From the NCBI GenBank assembly GCA_022495005.1, contig JAGYXB010001861.1, positions 930,001-994,000 on the forward strand: a DNA stretch of 64,000 nt, given 5' to 3'. Position 1 is the first letter of the stretch. Each line of letters begins with the position of its first letter. Origin of the DNA: Rhyacophila brunnea (Eukaryota; Arthropoda; Insecta; Trichoptera; Rhyacophilidae). This document shows, piece after piece, positions 56,171 through 64,000 of this stretch. A program made the position numbers and the translations under genes. The notes under the pieces are model-generated. The model ran no database searches. It saw nothing but the letters and a program-made list of their open reading frames with translations, and was not told the origin of the DNA.

Positions 56171-57179
56171 GCCTTGAGCCCCCGGATGATGCCATACAAG
56201 TACAAAAGTTGTATCTAAAAGATTTTTCTTCATTATATTTGGGTTTTGTATCTATATATTATAATGTTGTATGTACATACTGTTTATTGTTTTTTTTGTG
56301 ATGTTCTATAGCTCGTTTTCTTATTTTTATTATTTTATTTAAAGACCAATCCTCCCCAGCTTGACAGCACCTGCATCTGCGGACATAGCTGGCGCGTCCG
56401 AGATTTGTTACGTGCTCGACAGAGCGTATTGATTGGCGGACAAGACCCACCACCGTCTGCTGTCAGTCCACTCGCCACTGGCAGGCGAGAGGGAATTAAG
56501 AAGAAGAAGACGATATGCTCATTTTGCCCGCAACACCCCTTAGTATAGCTATATTTCACAATATCATCATAACCCAAAACCCATTATAGTCAGGCAGTCA
56601 CACAAAGGTCTAAATTTCGATCGTGGTGCTAGTTATTGCTCATACTTCCGAGTCCAATATGGTAAACTGATTATTGAAATACATGGTAATACGTTCATCG
56701 ATTTGAATGAAATATACAATCGAAAATCTTATTGCATTTTAAAATAATCAATAACTAGCACTACCATCGTGATTTGCAATTCAGTGCCCCGGCCTGTCTA
56801 TTATTGTCGGCCTTGATCATAACCCAAAGATGCTGAAGAAAACCTTCTTTTTTATGGAGCCTAACTATATGAAAGTTATGCCGAAAAGTTACTCCTAATG
56901 CTAATGATTATATTAGGTGTAAGTTTAAATATATGTATTATTTACAAAATTGCCGAGACAGCAATGAAAAACAAGAACAGCTTGCATTGATTAGTGCTGT
57001 AATCATTTTTTTTCATTTAGCACGCGACAACCACTAGAGGTTGCACCAAGTAGCTGAAAGTCGTAGATCAGGTATTCATTACATGGACGATTTTTTTGCT
57101 GTTGCGGTACCTTAAATTCTTTAGTAAAAATTATCGCTAGATACCTACTATTAGAGTGGCTGATTTCCTAATCAATGTA
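56171..57179. other. Mainly unassigned
   Basis: 56340-56520 is GC-richer with a minus-strand open frame of unknown nature. The rest is AT-rich. Confidence 0.3.
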
Positions 57180-58480
57180 CGAGGGTGGGTCAATAAGTCC
57201 TTAGAAAAGCCGACAGGTGGCGCGACTAGTACTGTAAGCGGTTTGTTTTCATGCAGCGGCACTACCGATTCAGTATGCTGCGAAGTTTCAATCAGATTGG
57301 TCGGGTTGTTGTGTGTTTCTCGTACATTTAAAAAAAAATTTGCTTGTGGAAAATGGAAAAATGGAAAATGGAGAAAATTGAGTTTAGAGCTGTTATTAAA
57401 CATTTTAATATAAAAGGGTTAACAGCAAAGGAAATAAAAAATGAGTTGGATTTAGTTCACGGCATATCTGCTCCTTCACTTGCAACTATTTATAACTGGT
57501 TAAATGAATTTAAACGTGGTCGTACATCAACAAAGGATGAACCACGCTCAGGACGTCCTGTAGAGGTGACTACACCAGAAATGATCAATAAAATCCACGA
57601 TATGGTGTTAAGTAACCGAAGATTAAAGTTGAGTGAGATAATTGAGGTTACAGGGATCTCAAAAGGTAGCGTCATTTCTATTTTACATGACAAATTGGGC
57701 ATGAAAAATATTTCTGCAAGATGGGTGCCGCGTTTGCTCACAGTCGACAATAAACGCAATAGGGTGGTGGCCTCTAAAGCCCTGTTGTCGCTCATGCAAC
57801 GCAATCCGGATGAATTTTTTCGTCGCTTTGTGACTGTAGATGAAACATGGATACACCACTATACTCCCGAGACGAAAGAACAGTCAAAGCAGTGGATTGC
57901 GAAGGCAAACCATGTCCAAAGAAGGCGAAAACCGTAAAATCAGCTGGTAAGGTTATGGCTACTGTATTTTGGGATGCACGTGGAATTATTTTCGTTGACT
58001 ATTTGGAAAAAGGAAAAACAATAACAGGGGATTATTATGCATCTTTATTGGACCAGCTAAAAAACAAAATTGAAGAAAAACGGCCTCATTTAAACAGGAA
58101 AAAAATCCTCTTTCATCAGGACAATGCCCGTGTTCACACATGTTTACGATCAATGGCTAAAATTGAAGAATTGAAGTTCGAATTGGTCGACCACCCACCG
58201 TATTCGCCAGATTTAGCCCCAGTGACTTTTTCCTTTTCCCAAACTTAAAAAAATGGCTAAGTGGACAACGTTTTTTTTCAAATGAAGAAGTCATCGATCG
58301 GACAAATGCTTATTTTGAGGACCTTCCGAAAACTTATTTTTCTGACGGTTTAAAAAAAATTGAGAAACGTCTAACCAAGTGTATTGAGCTCCAAGGAGAT
58401 TATGTTGAGAAATAAAAAAAAAATACAAAAATAAAAACTGTTTTAATGCTTTTTTCTAAGGAATTATTGACCCACCCTCG
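57180..58480 (+). mobile_element. Mariner element, irritans-type, copy 2
   Basis: Ends CGAGGGTGGGTCAATAAGTC and the complementary TGACCCACCCTCG, with TA on both sides (57178-57179, 58481-58482). 1301 bp. Better preserved than copy 1. Confidence 0.94.
57368..58415 (+). pseudogene. Mariner transposase pseudogene, copy 2
   Basis: The ancestral ATG is 57368-57370 (MEKIEF); earlier ATGs arise from a small local repeat of GGAAAATGG. The frame is intact through the helix-turn-helix region (SLATIYNWLNEFKRG, SGRPVEVTT), the linker WVPRLLT and the first catalytic Asp in VDETWIHHYTPE. One base is then lost around 57894-57901, moving CPKKAKTVKSAGKVMA and the second Asp (HQDNARV) to another frame. A second loss at about 58216-58221 shifts the third Asp (APSD) again. 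Counting residues between the last two Asp gives 34, the DD34D spacing of mariners. The sequence follows irritans-type transposases such as Himar1 closely. Non-functional; stop TAA at 58413-58415. Confidence 0.93.
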
Positions 58481-58559
58481 TATACTATATCTATTTTTTC
58501 CGACTTATATGTACGCGGCGTAAATGGAAACTCTGTCATTCTTGATGGTATTGGCTTGT

Positions 58560-58830
58560 GTATCTCTGATAATTATCTTAGGAATCGAGGGCATCCGTTG
58601 TTTGTTGCCCTGCCCAAGGTGCAGAACTAACCTGCCATTGGTAATGCCAATTGGGAACCAAATCACTTCGGATATTGACATACTCCACCGACGTGAGGAT
58701 GAGTATAATAGGTGGACACTGTTTTATAAATTCTTAAAATAGGGTCTGCTTAGCTCATTCGGTGTAGTTCCTTGTATCTAATTAATATTTTTTTTGTATT
58801 TACACTTTTCTACTGTTTTATTAAAATTAA
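58560..58830 (+). repeat. Dispersed repeat R6, copy 2
   Basis: ATCGAGGGCATCCGTTGTTT, CCCAAGGTGCAGAACTAACC and AAATAGGGTCTGC parallel 24440-24720. Confidence 0.45.
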
Positions 58831-58844
58831 TATTAATAACACGA

Positions 58845-59072
58845 TGGCCGCGCGGGTTAAACGTCGGCCTATATAGCGTCGTGGGTCCCAGGTTCGAATC
58901 CTGGGTCTGACGAGTACACATATTGTTTTTCAATGTATGTATGAGTCAGAGTATGGACCTAATACGTTGAGCAAGTGGCTGACATCCATTTCTCGTAAAA
59001 ACAAAATTTGTTAATACAAACTTCCACTCTGTGGAGGCCCATATGATCATATTAGGATCAGATATGGTTGAA
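58845..59072 (+). mobile_element. tRNA-derived SINE, family S3, best copy
   Basis: tRNA-like head GATGGCCGCGCGGGTTAAAC with B-box GGTTCGAATCC (about 58891-58901), then the tail GTATGGACCTAATACGTTGA, CATCCATTTCTCGTAAAAAC and GGCCCATATGATCATATTAG. Confidence 0.78.
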
Positions 59073-59822
59073 TAATAATAAATATTAATATTTTTCTTCT
59101 AAATGTCATGTTGTGAACGTCTTAAATTAATAATTTGCAATGTTCACTAAATGTAAAAAAAAAAAAATGAAAATTGAATTAAAATAAAATAAAACTTTGA
59201 TAATATCGACGAACGATTTAGCGACCAGCACCGTTCGGATTTAGCACTAGAAGTGACCACACTTTTGAAATGGAAATGTGAAAATTCGCAGAAGGCAATA
59301 AGGGGTGGGGGGCGAGATTCGGACGGCCAAGATAATTGAATACGTCCGGAGCAAAAGTTTGCTTTGATTTCGCCCCGAGGTTTTGTGTGAGCACAGACCG
59401 GACATGAAAGAAAGAAAGAAAGCCAATTAAACAAAGAAATCGAGAGGACATTATTTTAAAATGCAGAATTTCAGTAGGTACCTACCACATTTGCTCTTGT
59501 AGGTATATCCTGTTGTTAACAATATTATATAATATATGACATATCTATGTAATTTAATTTATATGTTTTATGGAGACAGCGCCTACATATATATTAGGTA
59601 TATGAAAGTAATTTTTCATTGCAGATTTATTTGTATTAAGTACACAGTTTTGCTCTGTCTTGTCAGCAGTGCACTGGAATAAAAATACTGTATAAACATT
59701 TTCTTTTACTGAAATCAGAGCTTTCGAACACGCTAGCTTGCATTTTTTTGAGTTTTTAAACGAATTGTTTCCTATAAGTTTGACCTAGATGGGCCTACTA
59801 AAATCAAATTTGACGCTTATTT
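59073..59822. other. Unassigned; candidate regulatory block 59220-59450
   Basis: 59220-59450 is GC-richer and single-copy-looking, with GTGACCACAC (Runt-type) and GCTTTGATTTC (TCF-type) words. The rest is AT-rich. Confidence 0.28.
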
Positions 59823-60194
59823 ATGCGTCAATTACATTGAGCTAATTTACGAGCTGCTTGTTGGCGGATTTACAATCTGCCTGTAAGGTCGCCCAGTGTC
59901 ATCATCGAACAAGCTAACAAGCAGATTGTAAACACTCTACCGAGAAAAGTTGAAAGCCGATCAACTTTACACGCTACACGCCGGCGTGTGGGCCTACTGC
60001 GTATGAGCAGTAGAGCGCAGTAGCAACCTCCCGGTAAAAAAACGAAATACGTTCTGTCAAAATAGTCGCTGGCTTGTGGCTTCTCAGTGAATGGAAAGTT
60101 TTGTGTGTCATCATCACAATCGCAGTAGCTGAATTGCCAGCTATTAAATTCGCCAACAAACAGCTTGTAAAGTAGCTCAATGTAATTGACGCAT
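59823..60194. mobile_element. MITE with ATGCGTCAATTACATTG ends
   Basis: Left ATGCGTCAATTACATTGAGC and right GCTCAATGTAATTGACGCAT are exact complements for 20 bases. The similarity continues inward (TTGTTGGCG against CGCCAACAA) to about 44 bases. 372 bp, non-coding. The target duplication was not resolved. Confidence 0.85.
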
Positions 60195-60272
60195 TTGTAG
60201 AACAATCAATAAAAACACAAATATCAGTATATCATAACAAAACTTCAAGTCACAATCTACCGGATCAGTGCA

Positions 60273-61185
60273 TAAGGGCTTGCGCAGACAGAGAGCGGTC
60301 GGAGTTCTGCGTTCAACTGACCGTTGACCGCTAGCGTTCAGGGACAGCAGACAGGTGGCGGTCAACAATATGCGTTCTATTTGTATACAAACGTTGTAGT
60401 GACACAGGCGCTGCATAATGCGAGACCGCTATATTCCGACTGCGAGTGGAAGTGAGAAAGCACCGCTGCTGCGTACTCACTCCCCCGTGTGGTTTCGCTC
60501 TATGTTGTTTGACTGCTCAAATTCCATTCAAATTTTTATTTACTTTCGCATGTCAATACAAAGCTTCGATGAATTATATAATTTGATTACATTTGACTTT
60601 GACTTGTAAACTAAATATAATCTAGGTACTAAAATTACTGCTGTAATCAATGCATTTTATCAAACCGGATATTTAAAAACTTAATATCGATGATTTTAAA
60701 CGAAGTGACATATAAACTTATTTGTTTGTGTACCTACCTCTATCTATAATATTTGACATTTCGATTCTAACCCTTTAATTTTACCCATAACCTCACATGT
60801 CAAATTTATTCTATTATTGAACTATGAAAACTATAAATCTCGCCAAATTATCAAGTATTTATGCACGTAAATCAATCAAGTGTTGATTTAAAAACAATAT
60901 GTTAGTATTAAAAACGATTTATATAATTTGCGTCACTTAAATCAAGTATCAATCTTCTCTATATCGATTCATTTTTCTGATCCAGACATTGCAACGGTTG
61001 AGAGGTACGGAGTTCTTTGTAATTGCGGGAATAGAACTCTAGAACGCTAGCGTTCCAATTGACCGGCGCGGTCTGACCGCCGGCTGTGTGCCCATACAGT
61101 ATGAAGTCCGTACAGTACAAAGAACGCCGAACTCCGAACGCGGAACGCAGACCGCCTGACCGCTCCCTGTCTGCGCAAGCCCTAA
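60273..61185. mobile_element. Tourist/PIF-Harbinger-like MITE with TAA target duplication
   Basis: The element spans 60276-61182. Left GGGCTTGCGCAGACAGAGAG and right CTCCCTGTCTGCGCAAGCCC are inverted repeats with one mismatch. TAA flanks both (60273-60275, 61183-61185). GC-rich imperfect terminal repeats (CGTTCAACTGACCG, GTTCTGCGTT and relatives) extend inward around an AT-rich core. No transposase. Confidence 0.85.
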
Positions 61186-61199
61186 ATATATTATATTAT

Positions 61200-62120
61200 A
61201 TGTCTACCAATTTCACCATACTAACGATGTTCTAGAATCGCCATTAATACGAATCAATGCATATTCATCCACCCATGTGTAATCCAAACCCAAAATGAAA
61301 AGGATACATAGCTCAAAAAGTGATTGTTAGTTTCTTAGAGGAATAGAATTAGCTTGGAGAGATCTTCATCCAGAGATATTTTAATAATTCGCTCCAGAAA
61401 AATATAACAACGTTAAACGGATATCCGACATGTTTAAAGGGTTCCGGATCCGGTTCGGAGTTCATAAAATTCTAAATCAAAGGTTCCAGTCCGAAGATAA
61501 TGAATGGGTTCTCGAGGTTCCAGCGTTTGGTTCCGGTTCCAATTTAAGCTCTGGAATATATACCCCGATATCACTGAATAATTTCGACATCCGTTTCCGG
61601 GATGTTTCCCTCAGGTGCGTCGGGGGTTCTTCCTCACGTCCGGAGGGAAAGGGAGGGATTTTGACAGGATGTGCGCGTGACAACAGCACAATGGCGGCCA
61701 ATTAGCCCGGCGGCGGGGTCGACAGTCGGCACCCGCGCCGAGCCCTGCTACCCCGGTGCCCGCACACATTCGGGACAGTAGGGAAATCATTTCCAACCCG
61801 GAAGGAACTCATTTCTATTATATTGCGATTGAAATAATCGTGTCAATTACATACGTACTCGTGCAACACCTCCTTATATTTCAAGCTATCCTGGTAATTT
61901 CAATAAATAAAGGATTTTTATAGAAAATAATTTCGATAACGTGGTAGTATTTCCATTTGATGTTCTAACAGTATTGTAATATAGTATAATGATTGTAATA
62001 ATGTCAATTACGTACTCATAAAATACCTCCTCACATTTCATGCAACTCTGGTATATTAATTTAATACAGAAAAGATTTTGCCTACGTATTTTTCATTAGA
62101 GCAATATAATAATTAATTTT
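61200..62120. other. Mainly unassigned; GC-rich block 61600-61790
   Basis: 61330-61385 keeps words like a LINE terminus (AGCTTGGAGAGATCTTCATC). 61430-61790 is GC-rich with overlapping open frames on both strands. It could be a CpG-rich promoter or 5' exon, but no TATA, splice signal or motif is convincing. Confidence 0.3.
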
Positions 62121-62370
62121 GTGTCCGGAAATTTGTTTGTATGCAGTTCGCCGTATCACACTTCACCGTGAAATGTTGTATCGAAAATATTGGTCGTATA
62201 TTAACGGCCGTTCAACTTTTTTGGGTCGTATAGTACTGAGATAAAATTCATGTCTAAATAAAACACGGTTCTTGTCGGTTTACAGGAAAAGCCAGCGGCA
62301 AACAAATTTTGAAAATAGCCGATAATATACTGGAGTATTTGTTAGGTTAGGTTAGGTTTTCATTCTTGAA
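62121..62370 (+). repeat. Dispersed repeat with an internal TTAGG run, copy 3
   Basis: CGCCGTATCACACTTCACCG, GTTCTTGTCGGTTTACA and GTTAGGTTAGGTTAGG. Confidence 0.65.
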
Positions 62371-62444
62371 GTAATAATATTGTCTGCAATGCTCCACGAC
62401 CAATGCGTATTTTTTTCATCTCGGTGCTATAGAGATGATCGGGG

Positions 62445-62828
62445 AATGGGACAACTGGAGCACTGTCGTAGACACGTATACAGAACGTAGACGAGGAATT
62501 TTAATCAGTTTCTATCTACCACTTAGTAGTTTTATTTCATTTTACTCTTAACATAATGTTTTTAATATTGCGGATTGAGAATTACCATTCCTAAGGCTTT
62601 ATATAAAATAAAAAACTCTTTTTTCGCTGGAGTTTAAACATATGCACGATTAAATCATTATTTACGTGTGCATATTTAAATTCTCACCAACTATTAAATT
62701 ATAATAAATAATAATTTAAATATAAATAATATTAAATATTCTTTTTAAAAGTACATGTAAGTATCTAACGTCTATTTAATTTCGAATTGCGTGGCGTCCA
62801 GTTGTCCTGGCGCCAAATCGTCCTAGAC
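62445..62828. mobile_element. MITE-like element R8, copy 2
   Basis: GGGACAACTGGAGCACTGTC at the left, GGAATTTTAATCAGTTTCTA inside and GGCGTCCAGTTGTCCTGGCG at the right; compare 46690-47032. Confidence 0.6.
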
Positions 62829-63049
62829 CCGATGACCGTATAGTATACGGTCATCTCTTTACGATAAGAAAGCTCACGGCGAACTGTGCTTCGGTGAAAT
62901 GTACCTAATACCTACGTACAATTTACATCTAATTAATTAATCTATTAATTTGAATACCTTCTAACATTTTATGCTCTCCTAATTTAGTATCTATTTTATA
63001 GTTGAAAGACATGATGGTAAGAAATTTAAAAAATCACTACATACTTATG

Positions 63050-63380
63050 TTAACATACTGTGGTATGGAGAGGTGCATGCAGTTCATAAAGCGTAAGGAC
63101 AAAACACGTAATAACAGAATGAAAAAGGTAACAAACAAGGGTATTCGTGTTGTAAAGTTTGCTAAAAAAACTCAAATAAAAATCGCCTAGATATATCGAC
63201 AACCGCTGGATAAATCTAGTCCACTGATGGTAACCAAGGAGTTGAAAATGTCGGAAACATAGAGCATATATTATAGGCGACTGGGTCGACGAAATAGTGT
63301 GGAAACGCAACACATAGAACCGATAGGGGTGGGATCAGCTTTCAGAAGCCTTCATGCAGCAAAGGCTAGATCCAGGGTGA
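63050..63380 (+). pseudogene. Decayed LINE reverse-transcriptase tail
   Basis: YCGMERCMQFIKRKDKTRNN resembles the block at 6850-7165. Near 63325 WDQLSEAFMQQ words mark the LINE C-terminus. Frameshifts in between. Confidence 0.6.
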
Positions 63381-64000
63381 TAATGAATATTCGATAAATT
63401 TTTGCTTAGTACCTAGTGCCAGAGAAGAAATAGCATATTGTTGCGTTCCCTATTGAAATTCCAGTTTATCATCTTTAGCGGCGCCAAGATAGACGTCGTC
63501 CAGTTGTAGAGATGGCGACGGCAAATCGTTATATTTGCCCTAGTTATAATTCAAAATATTTGGCCAAAACTGAGAGGTTTATTAATCTTCATTCACATAA
63601 GTATTTAACCGCAATTAATTCTGATTTAGACCAACGGTCTCCAACTGGTGATCCGTGAGAGAATTTTGGTGGTCCGCAGAACCAAGAATCCAACGGCTTG
63701 TTTTACACACACTGATTATCCTTCTGTTACTTGTAATTAATCTTTCATGCACCTCTATGTCGACGTAGAATTCATATTAATTTAATAATTTTATTGATTC
63801 TTTTTTAATAAAAAGAAATTTAAAATATTTTTAGCATTTTTCGTAATGAATATCTGTGTTAATACCCAAGTTTATTTATTATAATTCTTTTATCATTATA
63901 TTGACATATCGAAATTTTAACAAATGTGGAAAAAATAATGGGATTCAAGATTTTGAGTTTAGTGGTATAGAGTATAGACGTTGGATCTGGTGTTGTAGGT
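63381..64000. other. No recognised feature
   Basis: AT-rich DNA to the window edge. No repeat match or coding signal noticed. Confidence 0.3.

Noticed and set aside
57847..58248. Separate 133-residue protein starting at an ATG inside mariner copy 2
   Set aside because: It is the second part of the transposase displaced by a frameshift, as comparison of the frames and with irritans-type transposases shows.

Overview
The window looks like intergenic or intronic DNA from an insect, most likely a moth or butterfly. Signs are AT-rich DNA, eukaryotic splice and poly(A) signals, frequent GTAGGTACCTAC-type strings, short TTAGG runs (the insect telomere unit), irritans-type mariners, tRNA-derived SINEs, RTE/Jockey-like LINE debris and many hAT, TTAA-end and TAA-end MITEs. 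No operons, bacterial genes or CRISPR arrays are visible. The lineage is inferred; no database was searched and family names are by-eye assignments.

Left edge (1-1030): the only convincing host coding sequence is the last exon of a minus-strand gene, encoding an Arg/Gly/Ser/Tyr/Asn-rich (RGG-type) C-terminus, 588-1030. Its upstream introns run rightward into the window. Two weaker coding candidates are a minus-strand TATA+Inr promoter / exon with a good 5' splice site (9759-9997), and an open 60-codon terminal-exon-like frame behind a strong 3' splice site (44454-44636).

The rest (about 2.4-64 kb) is a layered graveyard of mobile elements. (i) Two full-length mariner copies (19368-20657, 57180-58480) have matching 5' and 3' ends, TA target duplications and broken transposase frames that share one frameshift. 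(ii) Six copies of a ~370 bp TTAA-flanked MITE; three sit inside other repeats whose uninterrupted copies are also here, and one carries a LINE insertion with a 13 bp target duplication. (iii) Several hAT-like MITE families have CAGTG- or TAGAGGTG-type ends and exact 8 bp target duplications. (iv) A near-perfect ~1.37 kb palindrome (40229-41601) has dispersed single-arm relatives. (v) At least three tRNA-derived SINE families. (vi) About ten decayed LINE fragments, recognised by reverse-transcriptase C-terminal or endonuclease motifs.

Between repeats are a few GC-richer, apparently single-copy blocks (15290-15500, 16690-17200, 28920-29150, 32340-32440, 59220-59450). They read like regulatory DNA; one carries a canonical RFX X-box (28935-28948). 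The genes do not form a pathway. What the window offers is a relative chronology of transposition, readable from nested insertions and their empty sites.
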